A DNA stretch of 39,527 bases from Clostridiales bacterium (GCA_004553715.1 SFKP01000005.1:1-39527); one strand, 5' to 3'. Positions 1 to 6,775 are shown, counted from the first letter of the stretch. The notes: a model not told the origin generated them from the letters alone. Translations and numbers: made by a program.

Positions 1-25
1 TGTTCGCTTGAGCGCGACTTTCTAA
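1..25 (+). CDS. 3' end of DGR target (variable) protein, partial
   Basis: The window opens inside a gene whose last codons read V-R-L-S-A-T-F followed by TAA at 23-25. Bases 1-22 match 854-875 of the template repeat with a single mismatch (C18 versus G871) until the stop codon. This is the layout expected for the invariant 3' end of a DGR variable repeat, where the target copy and the template copy differ by a few bases at the initiation-of-mutagenic-homing region. The ending YVRLSA is typical of C-type-lectin-fold (DUF1566-like) ligand-binding domains, often used as DGR targets. Everything upstream lies outside the window, so fold, length and signal peptide cannot be judged. Confidence 0.7.
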
Positions 26-45
26 TTTTGTAAAAAATTAGAAAG
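18..45 (+). repeat. Hairpin 1 just 3' of the variable repeat
   Basis: Perfect 12-bp inverted repeat (18-29 with 34-45) and a GTAA loop. Its first base is the mismatch base between variable and template repeat, and the target stop codon lies inside the stem. DGR targets are known to need a hairpin or cruciform with a 4-nt loop directly downstream of the variable repeat, and position and loop size fit. It could also help terminate transcription. Confidence 0.65.
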
Positions 46-51
46 CTAAAA

Positions 52-75
52 ATCACGTTATGTTAATAACGTGAT
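52..75 (+). repeat. Hairpin 2, perfect 10-bp stem, GTTA loop
   Basis: ATCACGTTAT (52-61) pairs with ATAACGTGAT (66-75) around a 4-nt loop. It is the second of three consecutive inverted repeats with 4-nt loops after the variable repeat. It has no T-tract, so a plain terminator role is unlikely for this one. Confidence 0.6.
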
Positions 76-78
76 AAA

Positions 79-119
79 TCAAACCCGAGACAAACTTCGT
101 AAGAAGTTCTCGGGTTTGA
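79..119 (+). repeat. Hairpin 3, GC-rich stem, GTAA loop
   Basis: An outer stem of about 12 bp (79-90 with 108-119, core AAACCCGAGA / TCTCGGGTTT) continues, after a 3-nt bulge, into a 5-bp inner stem (94-98 with 103-107) closed by a GTAA loop. It is the strongest of the three hairpins and may also terminate the target-gene transcript, although no clean T-tract follows. Confidence 0.55.
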
Positions 120-141
120 AGTATATTTTAGATTATAAGAG

Positions 142-616
142 ATGAGAAAAAATATGGAAGAGCAAAACAAACCCAAAAAGAATCACTGGACTCGGATCTA
201 AAATTGATAATGCAACCCAAAAAATAAATCAGGAAATATATAAAAGAAATAGGCAAGCTCCAATTCAATTGAAACTGGATGATTTGGCAATTTTTGTAAA
301 TCATAAAATAACTCGAAGGGGAATAGCCAAAGGATTGATTTCTGTACAAGAAGATTTAAATAAAAATATTCTTGAAGCTGAAAAAAATACAGTAAAAGTT
401 CTTTTGATAACAAACTTAGAAGAACAATATAGACATCTTATGAAAGTAAAACAAATTATAAAAGTTGAAATTTGGACTGATATAAGATTTTTAATGATAA
501 ATAAGGCTATAACACCAGGAGAAATAACAGAATTAATTAGAAAACAATTAGAAATTGATAAGGATTTAGATAGATGGGTAGCAAGCATAGAGAAAGCTAT
601 ATCCGCCAATAGGTAA
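142..616 (+). CDS. Avd-like small helical protein (needs +1 shift at 193)
   Basis: Read from ATG 142 (or ATG 154), the frame meets ACT CGG ATC TAA at 190-201 and would stop. Skipping C193 gives ACT GGA and an open frame of 157 aa to 616. The protein looks all-helical and charged. Its last 50 residues (a helix with KVEIWTDIRFL, then ITPGEITEL, ending LDRWVASI) resemble the C-terminal helices of DGR accessory variability proteins (Avd), which are small four-helix bundles that work with the reverse transcriptase. The place between target gene and template repeat is the usual avd position. The N-terminal half does not look like canonical Avd, so the name is tentative. Neither start has a strong ribosome binding site. 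A TTG at 269 would give only a 115-aa product. Confidence 0.5.
190..196 (+). other. CGGA +1 shift site 1 (ACT CGG A)
   Basis: Zero-frame CGG at 193-195 in the Avd-like gene. Dropping C193 gives GGA TCT AAA and the long downstream frame. The zero frame stops two codons later (TAA 199-201). Confidence 0.6.
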
Positions 617-632
617 GATTAGCAAACTTTTA

Positions 633-661
633 TTAATTAAATAAAAGATATTTAATATAAT
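633..661 (+). promoter_or_regulatory. Possible promoter of the template-repeat RNA
   Basis: A perfect TATAAT lies at 656-661 about 17 nt after a poor -35 (around 633-638, TTAATT). It lies between the end of the Avd-like gene and the structured leader of the template repeat, so transcription would start near 668. Confidence 0.35.
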
Positions 662-737
662 GAAAGTGATTGCCCCACCAAATATTTGGTATTATCAAAA
701 GCTAGGGCAATAGAAATTGTAGAGGCTAGATTTTCTG

Positions 738-875
738 TTTGGAGGGCTTAGCAACTACTACTGGTCTTCTTCGCAGAACAATACCAACAACGCGTGGAAC
801 GCTAACTTCAACAATGGCTACATGAACAACAACAACGTCAATAACAACAACTATGTTCGCTTGAGCGCGAGTTTC
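738..875 (+). repeat. DGR template repeat (TR)
   Basis: From 750 the codons in target frame encode a peptide beginning S-N-Y-Y-W-S-S-S-Q-N-N and ending Y-V-R-L-S-A. I count 14 AAC and 3 AAT codons in about 42. AAC-rich templates are the hallmark of DGRs, because adenine-specific mutagenesis of AAC can give many amino acids but not stops. The repeat is more G+C-rich than its surroundings. Its 3' end (854-875) matches the window's first 22 bases with one mismatch. The 5' limit cannot be set, because the matching variable repeat lies outside the window. The fixed residues (YWSSS, AW, F, G, YVRLSA) match DUF1566/C-type-lectin folds. Confidence 0.85.
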
Positions 876-891
876 ATTATACTAAATAAAG

Positions 892-922
892 AAAAATGTC
901 TTTCAAAGAAGGGCATTTTTTT
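892..922 (+). terminator. Intrinsic terminator after the template repeat
   Basis: 892-900 pairs with 912-920 (one G-U pair) and a run of T follows. It ends the template-repeat RNA before the next ribosome binding site. Confidence 0.5.
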
Positions 923-938
923 AGATAAAGGAAAATTT

Positions 939-1136
939 ATGGAGAAAGAATTAACTTTTGAAGAATTATATGAAGCATATAATTTATTAGCCAAAACAAA
1001 TTCACAAATTGGAACATTAAAACAATATAATTGCAGAAAATTAATATTAAATTATGCTAGAACGATACATGCAAAAACTCAAAAGTTAATATTTTTTGAT
1101 GATAGAGAATTAAAATTTAAGAGAATAGTTAATTAG
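939..1136 (+). CDS. Small hypothetical protein downstream of TR
   Basis: 65 aa, starting at ATG 939 with AAAGGA about 6 nt upstream. It is helical and charged with no recognised motif. It sits where a DGR reverse transcriptase would normally begin, but has no RT motifs and is too short. The same frame is open upstream through the template repeat (from about 723). A start at ATG 822 inside TR would give 104 aa, but that start has no ribosome binding site, so 939 is preferred. Confidence 0.5.
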   Translation: MEKELTFEELYEAYNLLAKTNSQIGTLKQYNCRKLILNYARTIHAKTQKLIFFDDRELKFKRIVN

Positions 1137-1146
1137 TATACTGACT

Positions 1147-1187
1147 AAAAATTTGGCATGAGTTATAAAAACTTATGCCAAATTTTT
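1147..1187. terminator. Bidirectional terminator
   Basis: 13-bp perfect stem (1147-1159 with 1175-1187), extended inward by 5 more pairs, with A-run and T-run flanks. It serves the small plus-strand gene and the minus-strand MutS-like gene, whose stop codon lies in the stem. Confidence 0.7.
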
Positions 1188-1577
1188 AACCTCATTTTGT
1201 AATTTTTCTAAAAAGCTATACGCTTCTTGTATTGATAAATTATTAATATCAATTGCTTTAATAGAATTTAAAATGTCAGTAATACGTAAATTTTGAGAAT
1301 AATCTTGTAAGTTATATGAAATATTTTTGTATGGTTCTATTAATTTTATTGTTAAATTACATGCGTTAAATATTTTTTCATATTTTTCAAGAGCAGAACA
1401 TGGAAAACCACATTTCACCACTGTTGGAGTAAAATTACTAAGTTTAAAACCTAAAAGATTAGATAGAGTATAAGCATCTTTGTCTAAAGCAATAAAGAAT
1501 ATACCACTTTTAAATAAATAGATTAAATCAGAATTTTCTTTTTTTAATTCTTCATAAGTATTATATAATTTACTCAT
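1173..1577 (-). CDS. Stand-alone MutS domain-I-like protein (DGR-associated MSL type)
   Basis: 134 aa. Residues 5-75 follow the MutS mismatch-recognition domain pattern: a K-E-N-S-D-L-I-Y-L-F opening, the G-x-F turn, D-K-D-A, leucine-rich G-F-K-L, and C-G-F-P before a helix (in MutS: YPD...LFxxGDFYE...DA...GVP). The clamp, lever and ATPase domains of MutS are absent. The Phe-x-Glu mismatch-reading motif is changed: F-Y-E becomes F-F-I at residues 27-29. Small MutS-like (MSL) proteins are reported as accessory genes of some DGRs, and this one lies beside a template repeat. A link to template or target DNA binding is inferred. The gene converges with the small ORF to its left. Confidence 0.6.
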   Translation of the reverse strand: MSKLYNTYEELKKENSDLIYLFKSGIFFIALDKDAYTLSNLLGFKLSNFTPTVVKCGFPCSALEKYEKIFNACNLTIKLIEPYKNISYNLQDYSQNLRITDILNSIKAIDINNLSIQEAYSFLEKLQNEVKNLA

Positions 1578-1704
1578 TTATACCACCCCGTATTAGAGTA
1601 CTATAAAATAAATGTAAAATACTGTCGGATTTTGTAGAATTTAAAAAATTTTGAAAAAATATTTAGTGGATAAGTTACTCTAAAGAGAAATTAAATAGGC
1701 ACAC

Positions 1705-1727
1705 AATCAATCGTCGGGCGATTGATT
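1705..1727 (+). repeat. Perfect 9-bp inverted repeat
   Basis: AATCAATCG / CGATTGATT around a TCGGG loop, in the gap at 1578-1969. No T-run follows. It could be a recombination or protein-binding site, or a remnant of element structure. Confidence 0.4.
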
Positions 1728-1729
1728 AG

Positions 1730-1870
1730 GAAGAAATACAAAAAAGGAAAAGTATTCTAGAAAGTGCCAGAGGAAAAGAAAATTATTATGTTACAAGAGA
1801 CACAGAAGGTATTTCTAGGGAGGAACTATGTGATTTTTACAATATAGGTAAGATATATAGAAAAGAATAG
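1730..1870 (+). pseudogene. Start-less ORF remnant
   Basis: The gap at 1578-1969 contains one readable stretch of about 46 codons ending at TAG 1868-1870, with residues such as RGKENYYVTRDTEG and no start codon or ribosome binding site. It looks like the end of a decayed gene of the mobile element. I do not recognise the family. Nothing else readable was seen in the gap. Confidence 0.25.
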
Positions 1871-1969
1871 AAATTTAGAATTAATATTTATTAAAATATG
1901 AATGATTTAAAAAAATTAAGTTAATTGTCCAAGCTGTTACTGAATAGCTTTTGAATAGAGGGATGCTTT

Positions 1970-2134
1970 ATGAACTTAATTTTAAATTTCCCAAAAGATG
2001 AAAAAAATTTAAAAGAAGGAGTAGCAATATTCAAAGCAATACTTATAAGTAAAAGTATTGATAATTTAGAGGTAGAAGATAATAAAAAACAAAAAATAAA
2101 GGAAAAATTAATAAAAGAATTAGAAAGAGCTTGA
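1970..2134 (+). CDS. Small hypothetical protein upstream of recombinase
   Basis: 54 aa, ATG 1970, ending TGA 2132-2134. It is lysine- and glutamate-rich with a helical C-terminal half. A GAGGG lies about 9 nt before the ATG. It ends about 60 nt before the recombinase start, so the two may be cotranscribed. No known domain is recognised. Confidence 0.4.
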   Translation: MNLILNFPKDEKNLKEGVAIFKAILISKSIDNLEVEDNKKQKIKEKLIKELERA

Positions 2135-2193
2135 ACGGAATAAAAAACAGAGTTAGAATACACAAAAAAATGGGACGGTATAAAGGAGAATTT

Positions 2194-3904
2194 ATGAAAA
2201 TAGTTGCAGTTTATAGCAGAAAATCAAAGCAAACAGATAAGGGAGAATCAATCGAAACACAAATAAATCTATGCAATGATTATATAAAAAGGATATTTCC
2301 AAGTGAAGAAATTAAAATACTTTTATATAATGAGGGCGAAGGGGTTTCAGGTGGTGATTCTGAAAGAAAGAAGTTTAATGAACTAATTAGAGATGCTAAA
2401 AATAAAAAATATAATGTACTAATATGTTATAGACTAGATAGGGTTGCAAGAAGTGTTGCTGATTTTTCTGATTTAATAGAAGAATTAAACGATAATAATA
2501 TTAGCTTTATATCTGTTAAAGAACAATTTGATACTTCTACACCAATGGGAAGAGCTATGATGTATATTGCATCTGTTTTTGCACAACTTGAAAGAGAAAT
2601 TGGTGCAGAGAGAATAAAAGATAATATGAGGGAACTTGCAAAAACAGGCAGATGGCTTGGCGGAACTACACCTACAGGATATGAATCAGTTGGCTTTGAA
2701 CTTTTAAATATTAAGGAAACAAATGAAAATAATGAGATTGAAAGAAAAACAAAAAAGGCTTTTATGCTTAAAGAAATTGACGAAGAAATGATAATTATTA
2801 AAATTATATTTCAAAAATTTTTAGAACTAAAATCTCTAACTGCATTAGAAACTTTTGCAATTAATAATAATATAAAAACTAAAAATAAAAAAGATTTTAC
2901 AAGGTTTACTTTAAAAACAATACTTACAAACCCTGTATATGCAATAAGTGATTTAGATATGTATGAGTTTTTTTTAGAAAATGAGATTGAAGTGTTTTCA
3001 AGAAAAGAAGAATTTGATGGAATACATGGTATAATGGCATATAATAAAACATTACAAATTAAACATAAAGCAAATAAAAGAAACGATATGAATGAGTGGA
3101 TTATAGCAGTTCGGAAAGCATAAAGGATTTATTAGTGGTAGAGACTGGATTAATGTTCAAAAATTATTAAATATTAATAAGGTAAAAAGTTATAGAAAGC
3201 CTCAAAAGAACACTGCTTTACTTACAGGAATAATAAGATGCAGGGAATGTGGTTCAATTATGAGACCACGACTTCTTACAAACAGATTTGATGAAGAAGG
3301 AAAACAAAAATATATATATTCTTGTACTTTAAAAGAAAGAAGTAGAGGAAAGAAATGTAAAGGGAAAAATATAGATGGTAATAAATTAGACAAATTATTA
3401 TTAGAAGAAATAAAAAAGTTAACTGCACCAAATGAAAAAATCTGCGAAGAGCTAAAGAAAATATCAAGCACAAAAATAGATATAGTAAATAAAGATGATG
3501 AATACATAGGGTTAAAAGCCAGATATGATAAAAATCAAAAAAGTTTAGATAATTTAATCCAAAGAATAAAATATGTTGATATAGAAATAATAGACGAAAT
3601 AAATAAAGAGATTAAGAAGATAAAAAAAGAAAATGAAGAACTTGAAAAAAGATTAAGTGAATATAAAAGTCAAGAAAAAATAAATCAATTAGAAATAGAT
3701 ATATTTAAAATAGTTCTTGAAATAATAGAAAAATATTATGAAGCATTTGAAACATTAGATATTGTTGAAAAGAAGAATTTACTTAGACTAATAGTAGATA
3801 ATGTAGTGGGAAATGGTGACACAGTAGAGATAAACCTATTATCACAAAGTTCCAATAATTTTTTTAATACAACTTTGTTGCCAGCATGTGAGTATAGAAA
3901 ATGA
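2194..3904 (+). CDS. Large serine recombinase (skin/ICE type), needs +1 shift at 3112
   Basis: Site-specific DNA recombinase that excises and inserts the element. ATG 2194 follows AAAGGAGA. Residues 1-150 form the resolvase catalytic domain: YSRKS with the nucleophilic serine, then YRLDRVARS and E-Q-F-D-T-S-T-P-M-G-R. A recombinase domain follows, and residues from about 380 form a zinc-ribbon (CRECGS...) plus coiled-coil region. The zero frame breaks at GTT CGG AAA GCA TAA (3109-3123). Skipping C3112 gives W-I-I-A-V-G-K-H-K-G-F-I-S-G, a conserved stretch of this family, and 569 aa in total. The stop codon TGA 3902-3904 lies inside the AATGA junction with sigK. This resembles SpoIVCA, which removes the skin element from sigK in the mother cell. 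Confidence 0.85.
3109..3115 (+). other. CGGA +1 shift site 2 (GTT CGG A)
   Basis: Zero-frame CGG at 3112-3114 (codon 307). The zero frame ends at TAA 3121. Skipping C3112 rejoins the recombinase domains. Confidence 0.75.
3900..3904 (+). other. Element/sigK junction, AATGA core
   Basis: AATGA is the 5-bp core reported at the two ends of the B. subtilis skin element in sigK. Here it overlaps the recombinase stop codon and opens the sigK frame (AAT GAA, N-E-I-L-M-Y-L-R), matching the N-E-E-I-L region where SigK is split in B. subtilis. The partner junction should lie to the left of the window. Confidence 0.65.
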
Positions 3905-4305
3905 AATATTAATGTACTTAAGAAGTACAAAAAAATTACGGAGCAGAAGTATATTTAAATGAGCCAATAGGTAAAGATAAAGAGGACAATGAGATATCAT
4001 TAATAGACATATTAGAAAATGATGAGAAAAATATAGAAGAAGAACTAGATTTTAAATTTAGAATAAGAGAACTTTATAAAAGGATGAGTAACATATTAAA
4101 AGAAAGAGAACAGCTAATTATAGAATTAAGATTTGGATTGTGTGGTAAAACACCTAAAACACAAAATGAAGTAGCGGATATACTAGGAATATCGCGTTCT
4201 TATGTATCAAGGATAGAAACAAAAGCAATAGCAAAGCTATCTAAAGAATTTAGAAAAAAAAGTAATAAAGGAACGAAATGGAAAAAGTTAAAGAAGAAAA
4301 AATAA
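3900..4305 (+). CDS. sigK: C-terminal part of sporulation sigma factor SigK, split by element; needs +1 shift at 3939
   Basis: Late mother-cell sigma factor; the 5' half is expected left of the window. From 3900 the frame reads N-E-I-L-M-Y-L-R-S-T-K-K-L, then CGG at 3939. Skipping C3939 gives L-G-A-E-V-Y-L-N-E-P-I-G and continues through the region 4 helix-turn-helix (TQNEVADILGISRSYVSRI) to a lysine-rich end. D-K-E-D-N-E-I-S-L-I-D-I-L and ISRSYVSRIE favour SigK over SigE. In the integrated state it has no start or promoter, so it is silent until excision joins the halves. Its 3' end overlaps the next gene by 28 nt. Confidence 0.8.
3936..3942 (+). other. CGGA +1 shift site 3 (TTA CGG A)
   Basis: Zero-frame CGG at 3939-3941 in the sigK 3' part. 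The zero frame would end at a TGA 7 codons later. Skipping C3939 gives TTA GGA GCA GAA, the expected SigK sequence. Confidence 0.75.
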
Positions 4306-5069
4306 ATATATATAGAATTTTAGCATATTTTATAATATATAGTATAGTTGGATTTATAGTAGAAACTTTATATGCACTAGTAGTATATGGAACGTTAGAA
4401 AGCAGGCAAGGCTTTCTATATGGACCATTTTGTCCTATATATGGAGTAGGAGCATTAGCAATTATCTTAACACTTAAAAATTTACAATTAGATGTACATA
4501 AATTATTTATTGGAGGCTTTTTGGTAGGAGGAGTTACAGAATATTTAGTAAGCCTTATAGGAGAATATGTACTAAATGTTAATTGGTGGGATTATTCAGA
4601 TAGATTTTTAAATATAAATGGAAGAGTTTGTTTTGCATTTTGTTGCTTTTGGGGAGTATTAACAGTTTACCTATTAAAGGTTTTAAATCCACATATAGAT
4701 AAAATTATTGATAAGATAAAAGCAAAATTTAATATAAATATATTAAAAAAGGTTGTTTTAATAGTAACCATTTTAATGTTAATAGATGGCGTAATTACAT
4801 GTATTGCAGAAAATCTGTTTATAGCCAAGACTGTTGTAGAAAATAATTTACCAGCTAAAAGTGAGGATTTATATAGAAATATATATGATAATATATATAT
4901 GAATAAATATATAAAACATCATGCAGATAAGTTTTGGAACGAATGGGTAATGATTAAAGTTTATCCAAATTTAAGGATAGTTCTAAAAGATGATACATTT
5001 GTGTATGCAAAAGATTATTATAAATATGTTAAACCATATTATTATAAATTTGAAAAATACAATCGTTAA
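4278..5069 (+). CDS. CmpB-like integral membrane protein (PF06541-type)
   Basis: 263 aa, start ATG 4278 inside the sigK 3' end with AAAGGA just upstream. It has several hydrophobic segments (about residues 10-35, 45-65, 75-95, 115-135 and 155-175) and motifs such as GFIVETLY and GFLYGPFCPIYG, typical of the family annotated as putative ABC transporter permease (CmpB, DUF1113). No ATPase partner is adjacent, and the family's biochemical role is not established. A charged, tyrosine-rich C-terminal tail follows the last membrane segment. Confidence 0.7.
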   Translation: MEKVKEEKINIYRILAYFIIYSIVGFIVETLYALVVYGTLESRQGFLYGPFCPIYGVGALAIILTLKNLQLDVHKLFIGGFLVGGVTEYLVSLIGEYVLNVNWWDYSDRFLNINGRVCFAFCCFWGVLTVYLLKVLNPHIDKIIDKIKAKFNINILKKVVLIVTILMLIDGVITCIAENLFIAKTVVENNLPAKSEDLYRNIYDNIYMNKYIKHHADKFWNEWVMIKVYPNLRIVLKDDTFVYAKDYYKYVKPYYYKFEKYNR

Positions 5070-5081
5070 GATTGTATTTTT
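5053..5081 (+). terminator. Intrinsic terminator
   Basis: AAAAATACAATC (5053-5064) pairs perfectly with GATTGTATTTTT (5070-5081) and runs into more T. It overlaps the stop codon of the CmpB-like gene. Confidence 0.75.
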
Positions 5082-5131
5082 TTAAATTGTGTGATAAAAT
5101 TTTAAGATAATAAAAAAAGGAGTTTTTTAAT

Positions 5132-6085
5132 TTGAAAAAAGTATTACTTGTTGCAATTTTAGTATTAATTATAATATTTTCAATATTATTGATTACAAAT
5201 GTAAAAATAAAACAAAATATCGATGACGGTAAAATAAAAATAGTTGTAAGTAATTTCGCAAGTTATGATTTTTTAAGAGCAATAACAAAAAATGTAGAGG
5301 GAATAGAATTGACTTTTTTATTAGGACCAGGAAAACAAATGCATAGCTACGACCCAACAACACAGGATTTAATAAATATTCAAAAAGCAGATTTATTTGT
5401 GTATGTTGGTGGCGAATCAGAAAATTGGGCAAATAAAGTTGTAGAAACAATAGATTTGGATAAAACGAAAGTGGTTTGCATATCAGATTATGTAGATAAA
5501 CTACAAGAAGAGAGAATAGATGGTGCAGAAGAAGAGCATGAAGAAGAAGGGGTTTTTAATGAACATATATGGACTTCTCCAACAAATGCTATAAAAATGG
5601 TTAATCAATTAGAAATTGCAATGGAACAGATAGACCAAACAAATAATCAAATATACAAAGATAATGCTACAGAATATATAAATCAAATAAATAAAGTAAA
5701 AAATGAAATTCAAAATATAGTAGACAAAAGAGTAAGAAATAGATTAGTATTTGGAGATAAAATGCCAATGCAATATTTTATAAAAGAATTTGGATTAGAA
5801 GTAAGCGCGGTATTTAATGGTTGTAGCACAGAAACAGACCCAAGCAGTAGTACTATTGCATATATTGTAAAAAGAATAAAAGCCGAAAAGATTCCAGTAG
5901 TATTATATTGTGAGTTAAATGATGGAAAAGTTGCAAATATTATTGCAAAAGAAGTAGGTGGAACAGTAGAAACTTTGCAAATACAGACATTACATAATGT
6001 TACTAAAGAAGACTTTAATAATGGCGAAACTTGGGTTTCATTAATGAAAAGGAATATTAGTGTTTTAGAAAAAGCATTAGACTAA
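5132..6085 (+). CDS. znuA: Zinc-type ABC transporter substrate-binding protein
   Basis: 317 aa from TTG 5132 after AAAAAGGAG. Extracytoplasmic metal-binding component of a ZnuABC/AdcABC-like importer. Residues 4-25 form one hydrophobic anchor without a lipobox cysteine, so it is probably membrane-anchored rather than a lipoprotein. Visible metal ligands are the His in GKQMHSYDPT and a short acidic-His loop ending in NEHIWTSP. The third His of classical ZnuA is replaced in V-F-G-D-K-M-P-M-Q-Y-F, as in a known clostridial subgroup with FNGCSTET. First gene of the operon znuA-znuC-znuB. Zinc is the likely substrate; manganese is not excluded. Confidence 0.85.
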   Translation: MKKVLLVAILVLIIIFSILLITNVKIKQNIDDGKIKIVVSNFASYDFLRAITKNVEGIELTFLLGPGKQMHSYDPTTQDLINIQKADLFVYVGGESENWANKVVETIDLDKTKVVCISDYVDKLQEERIDGAEEEHEEEGVFNEHIWTSPTNAIKMVNQLEIAMEQIDQTNNQIYKDNATEYINQINKVKNEIQNIVDKRVRNRLVFGDKMPMQYFIKEFGLEVSAVFNGCSTETDPSSSTIAYIVKRIKAEKIPVVLYCELNDGKVANIIAKEVGGTVETLQIQTLHNVTKEDFNNGETWVSLMKRNISVLEKALD

Positions 6086-6103
6086 TTAGAGAAAGGAATA
6101 AAA

Positions 6104-6775
6104 ATGAGTTTAATAGAAATAAAAAAATTAACATATAGTTATCCAACTAAAAAAGACTCAATTAAAAATATTACTTTAAATATTGAAGAAGGTACTTTTA
6201 ACTGTATTGTAGGAGAGAACGGCTCAGGTAAAACTACTTTAATAAAATGTATTGTAGGTCTTATAAAAGATTATAAAGGAGAAGTCATTTTAAATGAAAA
6301 AGTAGGATATTTGCCACAAAAAACTACTGTACAATCTAATTTCCCCGCTTCTGTTGAAGAAGTAGTCTTATCTGGAACAATACCACATAATCTAAACGGT
6401 ATTTTTTATAGCAGAAATGATAAACTATCTGCTAGAAATTCGATGAGACAACTTGGAGTTTATGACATTAGAAAAAAATGTTTTGCAGATTTATCTGGAG
6501 GGCAACAACAAAGAGTACTTATTGCAAGAGCATTATCTGCAACAGATAAAATAATTATATTAGATGAACCAACAAATGGGCTAGATCCAAAAGTAGCAAA
6601 GCAAATATATGAGTTACTAAAAAAATTACAACAAAAGTATAAATTAACTATTTTAATGGTATCACACGATGTTGAAAGAGCATTGAAATTTGCAGATAGA
6701 GTAATAGAGATTAAAGAAGGACAACTATCATATGATGGAGTACCAAGTAATTATCAAGTGGAAGGAGATAAATAA
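6104..6775 (+). CDS. znuC: Zinc-type ABC transporter ATP-binding protein
   Basis: 223 aa. Cytoplasmic ATPase of the metal importer. Walker A GENGSGKTT near residue 40, Q-loop LPQK, signature LSGGQQQR, Walker B IIILDEPTNGLD and the switch His in MVSHD are all present. It lies 18 nt after znuA and abuts znuB, which begins at the base after its stop codon. Confidence 0.92.
   Translation: MSLIEIKKLTYSYPTKKDSIKNITLNIEEGTFNCIVGENGSGKTTLIKCIVGLIKDYKGEVILNEKVGYLPQKTTVQSNFPASVEEVVLSGTIPHNLNGIFYSRNDKLSARNSMRQLGVYDIRKKCFADLSGGQQQRVLIARALSATDKIIILDEPTNGLDPKVAKQIYELLKKLQQKYKLTILMVSHDVERALKFADRVIEIKEGQLSYDGVPSNYQVEGDK

Larger units (their letters stand above)
668..922 (+). ncRNA. Putative DGR template-repeat RNA
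   Basis: The stretch runs from just after a TATAAT box to a hairpin with a T-run. Its 5' part folds: ATTGCCC (669-675) pairs with GGGCAAT (705-711), enclosing the perfect 14-nt palindrome ACCAAATATTTGGT (677-690). The template repeat follows. In studied DGRs the RNA containing TR and its flanks is the reverse-transcription template and needs structured flanking RNA. Transcript ends are inferred. Confidence 0.5.

Noticed and set aside
753..870. CRISPR or simple AAC microsatellite
   Set aside because: The AAC runs are codons of a protein-like sequence with fixed residues, and there are no regular spacers.
939..1136. Small ORF as an N-terminal fragment of a DGR reverse transcriptase
   Set aside because: No RT motif is visible, it ends in its own stop before a terminator, and no downstream frame continues it.
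1621..2180. Further CGG strings at 1626, 2136 and 2176
   Set aside because: They lie outside any supported coding frame, so they say nothing about CGG decoding.
3929..3936. Seven-A run in sigK as a homopolymer sequencing error
   Set aside because: Removing one A also restores the frame, but removing C3939 gives the better SigK match (K-K-L-G-A-E-V) and fits the pattern of five other genes.
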